From the NCBI GenBank assembly GCA_037447655.1, contig JBBHKE010002658.1:54258-118257 (forward strand): DNA of 64,000 bases, in the 5' to 3' direction. Both the position numbers and the translations under genes were made by a program. The stretch comes from Zygnema cylindricum. Taxonomy: Eukaryota > Streptophyta > Zygnematophyceae > Zygnematales > Zygnemataceae. Each line of letters opens with the position of its first letter. Within the stretch, counting starts at the first letter, position 1. This document shows, piece after piece, positions 8,904 through 20,500 of the stretch. The notes beneath the pieces are model-generated. The model had not been told where the DNA came from. It saw nothing but the letters and a program-made list of their open reading frames with translations, and ran no database searches.

Positions 8904-9080
8904 CACGCGTTTGAAAGACTCCTAGTTGAGAAATAGGTCGCTTGATTGGAAAATAAACAAAATATTCCCATCTTTGTCAAAATTTTTGTGAAGTATCCAA
9001 TAGAGTTGTAACGTTGTAAAGGTATTAAAAGATTTAGTATCTTGTCGTCTTAAATTTCCTCTTTCATTTATTCAATAATG

Positions 9081-9888
9081 ACATTTTTGATTGGCCCCCA
9101 GAGTAGGCAACTCACTCGAAGCCCCTAGGATAACCCTGACCCCTTGAGTTTCCACAAAAATAACTACCACTCTGATAGATAAAAACTCTAACAAATTTCA
9201 CCTTTGTGAAGAGAAGACTCCCCTGAGTCTATAGCTAAAAAAATCTGTGAATTTGCTCCCTTAAGCAGGAAGTTATGTAGGGTCAAAGTTGATCTATTGT
9301 ACAGGAGCTCTCTAGGAAAGAGGGGTCTACCTACCAAATTTCCTAGGTCCTAAATCCCTCTCTAAACCCTATACTACTAAAGTACGGCACCAATAATTTT
9401 AATGTGTCGTACAAAAAAGTACAGGTGCCGAAGTATTTTCTATACGACCATTGCACCACATGGCATAAATATAAACACCTGCTATATCCGGATATTAGTT
9501 CCCATATTCTCCAAAGATGCCTTAAGCAAATGACCAGGTGCTATGTGGCACTTGACATGGCGCTGACCTAAAAACGCCAAAGCGCCTATTCCACGATCTC
9601 GGTGCCTATGTTGACGGTTCGATTAAAATCGACATCTGATTATAGTCGTCAAAAATCAATGCGCGGTATTTGTATCACCGTCGAAACAAACGCGCGGTAC
9701 TCATTTTGTGATGTACCGTACGCCGTACGTATGTTTTAACAGTGTCTATGTTACATGCTTATTCGCGCCATAAAATGAATTTATGTAGTCGTACATCTTT
9801 AAATATTTATCAAACCCTATATGTCTCAGCACCGATCCTACACTATAGGATAAAGATAGAGGCTATTTTTGACTTGACAGACGGAAGG
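9081..9888 (-). repeat. D 3' LTR, first fragment
   Basis: Collinear with the D 5' LTR at 35281-36192, for example the shared block with CTCACTCGAAGCCC. It stops at the insertion point of B. It keeps about 130 bp that is deleted from the D 5' LTR. The hairpin chain is visible in reverse: CTTCAC-loop-GTGAAG, GACTC-loop-GAGTC. Confidence 0.8.
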
Positions 9889-10936
9889 TGAAACTCTTAG
9901 ACCTCCATAAGTCCTCAGAGTGGACAGCTTCCAAAAAGCCTCTAGGATAATCCTGACCCCTTTGTGTTTAAGCAAAAATAACTGCCACCCTAGCAAACAA
10001 AAACTCTGACCACCTTCACCCCTGTGAAGGCAAGACTCCCCTGAGTCGATAGCAAAAAGAATCTCTGAATTTGCTCCCCTGAGCAGTAAGTTATGGAGGG
10101 TCAAAGTTGACCTTTTGTACAGAAGCTCTCTGGGAGAGAGGGTCCTATCTTCTAATTTTTCTAAGTCCTATCTCTCTCACAGACTCTATCTACTGATGTA
10201 CGGAACCAATCAGGATACAGTTCCGTACGCAAAAGTACAGCTGCCGGTGTACTTTATGTACGGTCATTGTACGACATGGCCTAAATGTCTACACGTGGAA
10301 TATCCGGATTCGCTCCTTTAATCCTCGGAGATGCCGCGCTCCAATGTTACATCGCCACGTGTCATCCGATGTGGCGATGCCCACAAACCGCCGAATTCTC
10401 CTTCCGCGATCTCGGCGCTAATTGCGGCCGTCCGATTAAACTCGCATTTGATCGTAGCCGTAATAAATACATGCGCGGTATTTGTTTCGCTTACGAAATC
10501 AATGCGCGGTATTGATTTCTTATCCGTACCGCAATTCGTACTTTTACACTACCATATCTATGTATCCCGTTAACAGTTATAGTTAAATGATTTATCCTAC
10601 GTGTATATGTTTAAATAATTATCGTACTATATACTACGTAACACTACTTCTAGACTTAACGGCTAAGGCTACCGGCTATATTCTTTCTAACGGCCGGCAG
10701 GTACCAGGATCAAATCCTGTCGCCGGCACATACCTTTTAGTAATTAATCCCTTGACTAATATAAATTTCGCGTAAACCTCAGGATAGCCTAGGTAGCCAT
10801 GGCTCTAGCTTCCTCTCCAATTTCTCAGTGACTGCGACAAGTTTGAGAGTTGGAGAGAGAAGTTAGAGGTAGACTGCCTCGGCTTCTTTATTTCTATTCA
10901 GACCTAGAAAATACTTCAAAACAATTAATTTCTACA
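9889..10936 (-). repeat. 3' LTR of element B
   Basis: 1048 bp on the minus strand, TGTAGAAA to TTTCA. It contains the GCCGGC-flanked stem-loop with inner CAGGAT-CAA-ATCCTG (10693-10727). Confidence 0.92.
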
Positions 10937-10949
10937 CTCCCCTTATTTT
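10937..10949 (-). other. polypurine tract of element B
   Basis: Minus-strand AAAATAAGGGGAG lies between the pol stop codon and the 3' LTR, identical to that of A. Confidence 0.9.
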
Positions 10950-13900
10950 CTAGTCAATCTTTAATTTCAGACCACACTTCTCCCTGTAGAAAATTAGCTT
11001 AGGGGAAGGCACAGGTTTGGTCATCATATCTGCTACCATCTCACTATCTGGTCGGTACTCTAAACTGATTATTTTATTTTCTACTTTCTCTCTAACAAAG
11101 CTAAGTCTAATGTCCATATGCTTGGCTTTAAAATGATGTTTAGGATTGGCAGAAATAGCAATTGCTGCCTGATTATCACAAAATATTTTCTGCACACCAC
11201 TCTTAAGATGACCAAGTTCACCAAGTAAAGACTTGACCCACATCAATATTTTTACAGCAGAGCAAGAGGCCATATACTCAGCCTCCATGGTGGACTGAGC
11301 AATAACCTTTTGCTGTTTGCTACTCCAACAGCAAGCCCCATCACCCACATATAATACATATCCAGAAGTGCATCTCCTCATCGGAGCATCACCATAACTG
11401 GCATCACTCCAAGTAGTGATGTCAGTATTCTCCCCACCCAAATGCAACCATAGATTTCTAGTTCCTATCAAGTATCTAAGAACTCTCTTAGCTGCCTCCC
11501 AATCCCTCTTAGTAGGAGCATTTAGACTTCTACTCAGCACTCCTACAGTTGCAGCTAAATCCGGCCGGGTACAATTCATAAAATAGATTAGACTTCCCAC
11601 TACTTGCCTGTAAGGAATAGTCTGCATGAACTTCTGTTCTTCAGGAGATAATTCCTCGTCTAAGACTATGACTCCTTCTTCCTCACTCCCCTCACTTCCC
11701 TTGTTCAATTCCATTGGAGTTGTACAACTATTAGCTTTATCCATTTGAAATTTTTCAAGCATGTTCCCTATTGCTTCCTTTTTAGTCAATCTTATAATTT
11801 TTCTTTTTCGGTCTCTCTCTACTTGATTTCCCAAAATATATTTTGCTTCCCCCATATCCTTCATTTCAAATCTCCCTTTAAGATCGGTTTTCAGTTTATT
11901 AATTTTTTCCATTGATTTACTTAAAACAAGCAAATCATCAACATAAATTGCAATAAATATAAAACCTTCCTCATCTTCGAAAACATAGATTGAGTGATCT
12001 GTGCTGATCCGGATATATCCCAGACCGGTAAGAAACTCATCAAGCTTCTTATTCCACTTTCGAGGCGCCTGTTTCAAACCATAAAGATATTTAATCAGTC
12101 GGCATACCTTACTCTCCTCTCCTTCTTCCACAAACCCTTCGGGTTGTCGCATGAAGATCTCCTCTTCCAATTCCCCATGCAAAAAGGCTGTTTTGATGTC
12201 CATCTGGTGCACTTCCATGTCTTCCGCTGCTGCTAGGCTGAGAAGTATGCGGACGGAGGGAAATCTGACCACCAGGGCAAAGGTTTCCTCGTAGTCAATT
12301 CCCTCCTTTTGTGTAAATCCCTTTGCCACTAGTCGGGCCTTGTGGCGCTCGATTGTGTTATCTGGGTTCAGTTTTAATTTGAAAACCCACTTACAACCGA
12401 TTGGTTTTCGGTTAGGTGGACAATCCACCAGCTCCCAAGTATCAGCTGCCATAATTAAGGCCATCTCTTCATTGATGGCTGTCTTCCACCGATTTTTTTC
12501 TGGACAAGTCATCGCCTCTCCATAAGTTTGAGGTTCATCTTGATGAGATAGTTTTGTTACCTTGTTATTAACCTGTTTTTCTTGCAGTCTTTTACTACTT
12601 CTCCTTCCCCCCTCAAAATCTGAGGCCGGAATAGATGGTTCTCGTGGATTCTTTCGAACAAACTCGGTTTCTCCCCTATCCGTTGATTCCGAATCAATTT
12701 CCACCACGTCTTCCGCTTCGGGTAGAGTTGTCACTGGAGTTTCCACAGCCGAGTCCTTTTCGGTCTGATTTGTATATGTAAGAATGTCATCTTCTCTAAA
12801 AGCTGGATAGTTAGGAAGCTCAAAGTCATCGGAATTTTCTGACTCAAATCTGATTTTTACTGGCTTCGTATATTTGAAGGGATCCACAGATTTTCCTTCA
12901 TCCATAACTACTAGATGCTTTACTAAGATTATATCTTCCCTTTTTAGATCATAAACTCTATATCCTTTAACATCCTCATCATATCCTAATAAGTATCTCG
13001 GTTTTCCTTTAGGATCTAGCTTCCAATTGGACCGATCAGTATCTAGACTGAATACTTGACTGCCGAAAACCTTTAAGTGAGATATGTCTGGTTTCCGGCC
13101 TGTCCATCTCTCATAAGGTGTTTGATCTTTTATAGCTGAAGTAAGAACTCTATTCTTGAGGTAATTAGCACAGTTCATTGCTTCTGCCCAAAACCTTTTT
13201 CCTATCTTTTTATCCGACAACATACTTCTAGCACTATCACTTAGTGTTCTATTTAACCTTTCAGCTACCCCATTCTGTTCCCGATTTTCTGGAACTGTCT
13301 TTTGGTGTTGGACCCCATCTTCCCTCAAAAAATCCTCAAACTGGTTAGAAGTATACTCTCCACCATTGTCAGTCCTTACTCTCTTGATTGGAGTTTCATG
13401 GAGTTTTTCGCTCCATGCTTTATATTGTCTAAAACAATCCTCAGCTTCTGACTTGTTTTTCAAAAAATACACCCGGGAATACCGAGACCAATCATCAGTT
13501 ATAGTCATCATAAATCTCTTCCCCCCCGGTGAGGGCACTCTAGCCGGTCCCCAAATATCTGTGTGTACTAGATCTAGAAGTTTTTCTCCCTTGTAGGTGG
13601 CTGTTTTAGGAAAGGGTAATCTGTGTGCTTTACCTTGAGCACACCCACTACAATCACTTATATTATCACTCTCACTGAACTGAATCCCTTCCACCACTCC
13701 CATCTTTTTCATCTCTCTTAACTTATCTAGATTCACATGCCCAAGCCTCTTATGCCACATCATAATATCATGAACACCAGCATAATAAAGTTTCTTCTTT
13801 TCATTACTTAAAACCAGCCTAATCATCCCATGGCTACCTTTCTCAGCAATGAAATAGACATCCTCCTCAAAACTAGCAGTAAAGACTCCTTCCTTAGTGC

Positions 13901-14381
13901 AAGTGAAAAAACCCTTATCATCTAATACTGATTTTGAGATAAGGTTTTTGTTCAGCTCCGGAATAAACAATACATCGGAGAATGTTAATATGGTTGTCTT
14001 TCCTTCTACTAACACTTTAAGATCTACCGATCCTACAAGAGTAGTGGTGACTATCCTCCCATCCCCGTACTCTATCTCTACGGTGGGAATCTTTCTTATC
14101 TTAGTGAACAGGTGCCTATCCTTACACATGTGCATAGAGGCACCTAAATCTATAATCCAGCCTGCTTCACCTTTCAATCCACCGTAAGCACATTTCTGCC
14201 TTCGTGGAATTTCGACCTCATTTTTCGCCTCCAACTCCTCATCCAAAAGGAGCTCATCGTCCTCGTCCTCGGATTCCGCCTCAAGTACCTGTGTGACAAG
14301 GGCCTTTTTCTTTCCTCTTGGGGTACCACCGGTCTGCCCCTCCTTTAACCGAAGCTCGGTTAGCTTAGTGCACTCAGCCAT
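10950..14381 (-). CDS. pol: copia Pol polyprotein of B, frameshifted from Gag
   Basis: This 1143-residue frame begins at the end of the Gag zinc knuckle (MAECTKL). It carries the protease region, GAG-pre-integrase WHKRLGH, integrase with D, D and E in GVAERLNR, reverse transcriptase with YVDD, and RNase H with CDNQAA. Length and order match the Pol of A. The protease motif reads DLGA where A and C have DSG, so the residue after the catalytic aspartate is changed; element I has the same change. The ATG is not a natural start. The frame is cut off from Gag by a one-base loss in the CCGGGGCAC stretch (CCGAGCAC here). Confidence 0.9.
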   Translation of the reverse strand: MAECTKLTELRLKEGQTGGTPRGKKKALVTQVLEAESEDEDDELLLDEELEAKNEVEIPRRQKCAYGGLKGEAGWIIDLGASMHMCKDRHLFTKIRKIPTVEIEYGDGRIVTTTLVGSVDLKVLVEGKTTILTFSDVLFIPELNKNLISKSVLDDKGFFTCTKEGVFTASFEEDVYFIAEKGSHGMIRLVLSNEKKKLYYAGVHDIMMWHKRLGHVNLDKLREMKKMGVVEGIQFSESDNISDCSGCAQGKAHRLPFPKTATYKGEKLLDLVHTDIWGPARVPSPGGKRFMMTITDDWSRYSRVYFLKNKSEAEDCFRQYKAWSEKLHETPIKRVRTDNGGEYTSNQFEDFLREDGVQHQKTVPENREQNGVAERLNRTLSDSARSMLSDKKIGKRFWAEAMNCANYLKNRVLTSAIKDQTPYERWTGRKPDISHLKVFGSQVFSLDTDRSNWKLDPKGKPRYLLGYDEDVKGYRVYDLKREDIILVKHLVVMDEGKSVDPFKYTKPVKIRFESENSDDFELPNYPAFREDDILTYTNQTEKDSAVETPVTTLPEAEDVVEIDSESTDRGETEFVRKNPREPSIPASDFEGGRRSSKRLQEKQVNNKVTKLSHQDEPQTYGEAMTCPEKNRWKTAINEEMALIMAADTWELVDCPPNRKPIGCKWVFKLKLNPDNTIERHKARLVAKGFTQKEGIDYEETFALVVRFPSVRILLSLAAAEDMEVHQMDIKTAFLHGELEEEIFMRQPEGFVEEGEESKVCRLIKYLYGLKQAPRKWNKKLDEFLTGLGYIRISTDHSIYVFEDEEGFIFIAIYVDDLLVLSKSMEKINKLKTDLKGRFEMKDMGEAKYILGNQVERDRKRKIIRLTKKEAIGNMLEKFQMDKANSCTTPMELNKGSEGSEEEGVIVLDEELSPEEQKFMQTIPYRQVVGSLIYFMNCTRPDLAATVGVLSRSLNAPTKRDWEAAKRVLRYLIGTRNLWLHLGGENTDITTWSDASYGDAPMRRCTSGYVLYVGDGACCWSSKQQKVIAQSTMEAEYMASCSAVKILMWVKSLLGELGHLKSGVQKIFCDNQAAIAISANPKHHFKAKHMDIRLSFVREKVENKIISLEYRPDSEMVADMMTKPVPSPKLIFYREKCGLKLKID

Positions 14382-15283
14382 ATAGTGCTCGGTTTCTTAC
14401 AAAAATGACATAAACCTTTGGGAGCCCTTGGTTCGAACTCGTCAGCCTGTTTTTTTTGCTCCCTACCCCAATAGTTTCCAACAGGTTTTCGAGAATCCTT
14501 GTTCCTCCAATCGGTCGTTGTTGCCAAGGCTTGGCCACTCTTTCCTCCCCTTCGGATCTCAATCGTATTCTCACGAACGAGAATCATCCCTACCACTGAG
14601 TTCCATATCCACCTTGAGTCCGGCAAGTCCTGCACACGGTTGACTATGTTCTCGAACTCATCAGGTAACTTCATCAGTAAACAGTTAACCTTTTCTTTTT
14701 CACTAAAAACCTTTCCCGCACTCTCTAGCTCCATGAAGAGTGTAGCAAGCTCATTGCAAAAATCCAACATATTTCCCCCTTTGTATACATACTCCTTAAC
14801 TTTCTGATCAGCCAACTGTTGTTGCTGAATCGTACCACTTCGGTACATCTCTATGAGAGCCATCCAAAGATCGGATGCCCTTTCTACCTGCAAATGAGGA
14901 CATGCAAGTCCTTGAGTGAGATGGCGTATGATGAAGTGCTTTGCCGCCATATTGTTGAAGTCCCAGGTTTCAGTATCATTCTCCTCGTTCCCTGGAATAT
15001 GTGACATGAATGCTGAACCAGTTCCTATTGGTGTGGTCGCCTCCTTCTCCTTTCCTTTGTCCACCACCTCTCCTTCCTTTGTTTCCTCCGTTGAAGGTGA
15101 ATCCTCTTTCCTGGTGAATCTGCTTCCTTTAAATCCTGGAGGAATTCCAAGACTTGATGGACGCCCCAATCGTCCACTCACTATCCCCCAAAACCTTTTT
15201 TCGCATAGTGCTCCTATCATCATACTTTCCCAGTATATGAAGCCAGTTCCAACAAAGATTGGTACCCTAGAGGGTGGGCCCAT
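14360..15283 (-). CDS. gag: copia Gag of B, ends in zinc knuckle
   Basis: This 307-residue frame starts at the ATG inside the primer site and begins MGPPSRVPIF. It covers the whole Gag core and reaches CHFCKKP of the zinc knuckle. A one-base deletion then shifts it into a short false tail, and it stops just past the start of the Pol frame. In A the same region is one continuous frame, so the overlap here is a lesion, not programmed frameshifting. The LTR ATG upstream used in A is AGG in this copy, which leaves the primer-site ATG as the first in frame. Confidence 0.88.
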   Translation of the reverse strand: MGPPSRVPIFVGTGFIYWESMMIGALCEKRFWGIVSGRLGRPSSLGIPPGFKGSRFTRKEDSPSTEETKEGEVVDKGKEKEATTPIGTGSAFMSHIPGNEENDTETWDFNNMAAKHFIIRHLTQGLACPHLQVERASDLWMALIEMYRSGTIQQQQLADQKVKEYVYKGGNMLDFCNELATLFMELESAGKVFSEKEKVNCLLMKLPDEFENIVNRVQDLPDSRWIWNSVVGMILVRENTIEIRRGGKSGQALATTTDWRNKDSRKPVGNYWGREQKKQADEFEPRAPKGLCHFCKKPSTIWLSALS

Positions 15284-15287
15284 AACC
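15273..15287 (-). other. primer binding site of B
   Basis: Plus-strand GGTGGGCCCATAACC, i.e. GGTTATGGGCCCACC in the element's direction, abuts the 5' LTR. All 15 bases match the plant initiator tRNA-Met anticodon arm. Confidence 0.85.
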
Positions 15288-16334
15288 TGAAACTCTGAGA
15301 CCTCCCTAAGTCCTCAGAGTGGACAGCCTCCAAAAAGCCTCTAGGATAATCGTGACCCCTTTGTGTTTAAGCAAAAATAATTGCCACCGTGGCAGACAAA
15401 AACTCTGACCATCTTCACCCCTGTGAAGGCAAGACTCCCCTGAGTCGATAGCAAAAAGAATCTCTGAATTTGCTCCCCTGAGCAGTAAGTTATGGAGGGT
15501 CAAAGTTGACCTTTTGTACAGAAGCTCTCTGGGAGAGAGGGTCCTATCTTCTAATTTTTCTAAGTCCTATCTCTCTCACAAACTCTATCTACTGATGTAC
15601 GGAACCAATCAGGATACAGTTCCGTACGCAAAAGTACAGCTGCCGGTGTACTTTATGTACGGTCATTGTACGACATGACCTAAATGTCTACACGTGGAAT
15701 ATCCGGATTCGCTCCTTTAATCCTCGGAGATGCCGCGCTCCAATGTTACATCGCCACGTGTCATCCGATGTGGTGATGCCCACAAACCGCCGAATTCTCC
15801 TTCCGCGATCTCGGCGCTAATTCCGGCTGTCCGATTAAACTCGCATTTGATCGTAGCCGTAATAAATACATGCGCGGTATTTGTTTCGCTACGAAATCAA
15901 TGCGCGGTATTGATTTCTTATCCGTACCGCAATTCGTACTTTTACACTACCATATCTATGTATCCCGTTAACAGTTATAGTTAAATGATTTATCCTACGT
16001 GTACATGTTTAAATCATTATCGTACTATATACTATGTAAGACTACTTCTAGACTTAACGGCTAAGGCTACCGGCTATCTACTCTCTGACGGCCGGCAGGT
16101 ACCAGGATCAAATCCTGTCGCCGGCACATACCTTTTAGTAATTAATCCCTTGACTAATATAAATTTCCCGTAAACCTCAGGATAGCCTAGGTAGCCATGG
16201 CTCTAGCTTCCTCTCCAATTTCTCAGTGACTGCGACAAGTTTGAGAGTTGGAGAGAGAAGTTAGAGGTAGACTGCCTCGGCTTCTTTATTTCTATTCAGA
16301 CCTAGAAAATACTTAAAAACCATTAATTTCTACA
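15288..16334 (-). repeat. 5' LTR of element B
   Basis: 1047 bp, collinear with the copy at 9889. About 25 differences are seen by eye, clustered near the ends and around the stem-loop region. CACGTG is retained near 15754. Confidence 0.92.
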
Positions 16335-16498
16335 GTAGGTACCAAGATCAAATCTTGGGTCCTCTAAGTATATTTTGGTAAACCTACCAAAATCAACCGC
16401 CTGTCTCTCTATCTCTAAATAGCATAAGTAGCCATGGCTCTAGCTCCCTCTTTAGCCATAAGTGATTGAGACAAGTGTGGGAGCTGAAAAGAGGAGTT
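16335..16498 (-). repeat. D 3' LTR, second fragment
   Basis: Continues D's LTR after B, from the ACCAAGATCAAATCTTGG inner hairpin to the GAGGAGTT where C inserted. Includes the palindrome AGCCATGGCT. Confidence 0.8.
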
Positions 16499-17527
16499 TG
16501 TAGAAATAAAAAGGTTATTTTAGTATTTTCTAGGTTTTGCAAAATGTAGAAAAGAAGCCGAGGCAGTCTGCCTCTAACTTCTCTCTTCAGCTCCCACACT
16601 TGTCGTAGTCACTGAAGGTTGAAGAGGGAGCTAGAGCCATGGCTGCCTATGCTGATTAGAGATAGAGTTACGGGTTGTAGATTTTGGTAGATTTACCAAA
16701 ACATAAATTGACGGACCCAGGAATAACCGGGTACCTACCGTCCACTTTTAGCCTGTAGCCTTAGCCATTTAGTCTGCCATCATGCTTGGAGATGTATGGT
16801 TTGATAGTTAATTAAATGTTAACACGTAGTCTATTTTATTTAACGCGATCTTTAAACATAGATACAGTTTGTAAAGTACGGCGTACGGAACATTCGAAAC
16901 GAATACTGCGCATTTTGTTTAGAAAGCGAAAGAAATACTGCGGAAGTATTTATGACGGTCACGATTGTAATCCGGCTTAATCGGACGGCCACGAAGCATG
17001 CCGAGATCGTGGAATAGGTTTTCGGCGGTTTGCGGTTGACGTCACGTCAATTGCCACGTGGCACAATCACATTGGATTACGACATCTCCTGGGATTCCAA
17101 GAACGAATCCAAAAATGACATGTGTCGACTTTTTGGCCATGTTGTACAATATCCGTACATAAAGTACATCGGCACATGTACCTTTATGTACGATACACTA
17201 TTATGATTGGTGCCGTACTTTAGTAGATGAGTTTTAGTGAGAGATAGGACTTAGAAAAATTTGATTGATTAGACCCTCTCTCCCAGAGAGCTCCAATACA
17301 AAAGGTCAACTTTGACCCTTCATAACTTACTGCTCACGGGAGCAAATTCAGAGATTCTTTTTGCTATACACTCAGGGGAGTCTTGCCTTTACAGGGGTGA
17401 AGGTGGTCAGAGTTTTGGTCTGCCAGGGTGGCAGTTATTATTGCTGAAAAACAAAGGGGTCAGAGTTATCCTAGAGGCTTCGTGTGAGCTGCCTACTCTG
17501 AGGTCCTATAGAGGTCTCAGAGTTACA
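16499..17527 (+). repeat. 5' LTR of element C
   Basis: 1029 bp, TGTAGAAATA to GAGTTACA, a diverged subfamily relative to A. It has TGACGTCA (17037-17044, a bZIP/CRE-type palindrome) next to CACGTG (17055-17060). The stem-loop chain is present with altered loops, for example GCTC-ACGG-GAGC. Confidence 0.92.
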
Positions 17528-17542
17528 GGTTATGGGCCCACC
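17528..17542 (+). other. primer binding site of C
   Basis: GGTTATGGGCCCACC directly after the LTR, a perfect match to the initiator tRNA-Met anticodon arm. The gag ATG lies at 17532 within it. Confidence 0.85.
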
Positions 17543-20500
17543 ATCTAGGGTGTCCATATTCACTGGAGCTGGCTTCATATACTGGGAAAGAATGATGACA
17601 GGAGCTCTATGTGAGAAACGGTTTTGGGGAATAGTGAGTAGACGGGTGAGGCGTCCATCCAGCCTTGGGATACCTCCAGGGTTTACAGGAGGGAAATTCA
17701 ATAGAGATGCAGATTCATCTTCAACGGAGGAGACAAAGGAAGGAGAGGTGGTGGACAAAGGCAAGGAGAAGGAGACGGTCACACCAATAGCAACCGGTTC
17801 GGCATTCATGTCACCTATTCCAAGGAACGAGGAGAATGATATCGATACGTAGGACTACAACAATATGGCGGCTAAGCACTTCATCCTCCGCCATCTTACT
17901 CAAGGGCTTGCATCTCCCCATTTGCAAGTAGAGAGGGCATCCGATCTTTGGATGGCTCTCATAGAGATGTACCGAAGTGGCACGATTCAGCAACAACAGT
18001 TGGCTGATCAGAAAGTTAAGGAGTATGTATACAAAGGGGGGAAAATGTTGGATTTTTGCAATGAGCTTGCTACACTTTTCATGGAACTAGAAAGTGCTGG
18101 AAAAGTATTTAGTGAAAAGGAAAAGGTTAACTGTTTACTGATGAAGTTACCCGAGGAGTTCGAGAACATAGTCAACCGTGTGCAGGACTTGGCGGACTCA
18201 AGGTGGATTTGGAATTCAGTGGTAGGGATGATTCTCGTTCGCGAGAATACAATTGAGATGCGAAGGGGAGGAAAGAGTGGGCAAGCTTTGGCAGCCGGGA
18301 CCGATTGGCGAAACAATGATTCCAGAAAACAGGTTGGAAATTATCGGGGGGAGGGGTAGAAAAATCACACCGAGGAGTTCGGACTAAGGACTCCTTAGGG
18401 ACTGTGCCATTTTTGTAAGAAACCCGGGCACTATATGGCTGAATGCACTAAGTTAACTGAGCTGCGGTTAAAGGAGGGGCAGACTGGTGGACCCCCGAGA
18501 GGAAAGAAAAAGGCTCTTGTGACACAGGTACATGAGGCGGAATCCGAGGACGAGGACGATGAACTCCTATTGGATGAGGAGTTGGAAACGAAAAACGAGG
18601 TCGAAATTCCACGAAAACAGAAATGTGCTTTCGGTGGATTGAAAGGTGAAGTAGGCTGGATTGTAGATTCAGGATCATCCATGCACATGTGTAAAGATAA
18701 ACACTTGTTCACTAAGATACGAAACATTCCCACCGTAGAGATAGAGTACGGGGATGTGAGGATAGTCACTACTACTCTTCTAGGATCGGTAGATCTAAAA
18801 GTGTTAGTAGAAGGAAAGACATCTATAGTTACATTCTTCGATGTGTTATTTATTCCGGAGCTGAACAAAAACCTCATCTCTACGTCTGTTTTAGATAATA
18901 AGGATTTTCATACTAGCACTAGGAAAGGAGTCTTTACTGCTAACTTTGAGGAGGAAGTTTATTTCACTGCTAAAAAAGGTAGCCAAGGGATGTTTAGGCT
19001 GATTTTAAGCAATGAAAACAAGAAACTTTATTATGCTGGTGTTCATGATATAATGTTGTGGCATAAGAGGCTTGGGCATGTGAATCTAGATAAGTTAAGA
19101 GAGATGAAAAAGATGGGAGTAGTGGAAGGGATTCAGTTCGGTGAAAGTGAGAATCTAAGTGATTGTAGTGGATGTGCTCAAGGTAAAGCACACAGGTTAC
19201 CCTTCCCTAAAACAGCCACCTATAAGGGAGAAAATATTCTAGATTTAGTACACACAGATATTTGGGGGCCGGCCAGAGTGCCATCACCCGGGGGAAAGAG
19301 ATTTATGATGACTATCACCGATGATTGGTCTCGGTATTCCAGGGTGTATTTCTTGAAAAATAAGTCAAAGGCTCTGGAATGCTTTAAACTATATAAAGCA
19401 TGGAGTGAAAAACTCCATGAAACCTCAATCAAGAGAGTAAGGAGTGACAATGGTGGAGAGTATACCTCTAACCCGTTTGAGGATTTTTTGAGAGAAGATG
19501 GAGTGCAACACCAAAAGACAGTTCCTGAAAATCCTGAGCAGAATGGTGTAGCTGAAAGATTAAATAGAACACTGAGTGATAGTGCTAGGAGTATGCTGTC
19601 CGATAAGAAGATATGAAAGAAGTTTTGGGCCGAAGCAATGAATTGTGCAAATTATCTCAAAAATAGAGTTCTTACTTCAGCAGTAAAAGGCTAAACACCT
19701 TATGAGAGATGGACAGGCCGAAAACCAGATGTTTCACACTTAAAGGTTTTCGGTAGTCAAGTGTTCAGTTTAGACACAGAACGGTCAAACTGGAAGTTAG
19801 ACCCAAAAGGAAAACCAGGATATCTACTAGGATATGATGAAGATGTAAAAAGATATAGAGTCTATGATCTCAAAAGTGAGGATATTATTCTAGTGAAGCA
19901 TCTAGTGGTTATGGATGAAGGAAAATCTATTGATCCCTTTAAGCATACAAAGACAGTCAAGATCAGATTTGAGTCAGAAAATTCTGATGACTTTGAGCTT
20001 CCTAACTATCCAGGATTTCAAGAAGATGATGATCTTGCAAGTACGGACCAGATCGAGAAGGACCCAAATGTGGAACCCCTAGTATTAACTCCAACCGAAG
20101 CGGAAGACATGGTGGAAATCAACCCGGAATCAAGGGATAGGGGAGAAGTAGAAATTGTTCGGAAAAACCCAAGAGAACCATCTATTCCGGCAACCGAGTT
20201 TGAGGGAGGAAGAAGAAGCAGCAAAAGGTTGCAAGAGAGACAAGTTAACAATAAGGTAACCAAACTGTCTCACCCCGTTGAACCTCATACTTATAATGAG
20301 GCAATGACTTGTCCTGAAAGAAACCGGTGGAAAACAACCATAAATGAGGAGATGGCCTCAATTATGGCGGCCGATACATGGGAATTGGTGGATTGTCCTC
20401 CTGACAGGAAGCCAATTGGGTGTAAGTGGGTATTTAAGCTGAAACTCAACCCGGATAACACCATTGAGCGCTACAAGGCTCGGTTAGTGGCGAAGGGATT

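Larger units (their letters stand above)
9889..16334 (-). mobile_element. Ty1/copia element B inside D's LTR
   Basis: A complete 6446-bp element in minus orientation has LTRs at 15288-16334 (5') and 9889-10936 (3'). The flanking 5-mers are GAAGG (9884-9888) and GTAGG (16335-16339), a duplication with one mismatch. gag and pol are intact except for one frameshift. LTR identity by eye is roughly 97-98%, older than A. Both outer flanks are D LTR sequence, which proves the nesting order. Confidence 0.92.

Noticed and set aside
10693-10727. tRNA gene in the LTR
   Set aside because: Only a T-arm-like hairpin is present. There is no proper A-box, anticodon arm or acceptor stem, and sequence identity is not kept between subfamilies.
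14360-14381. Programmed gag/pol frameshift in B
   Set aside because: Element A has gag and pol in one continuous frame, and B has simply lost a base in the zinc knuckle codons.
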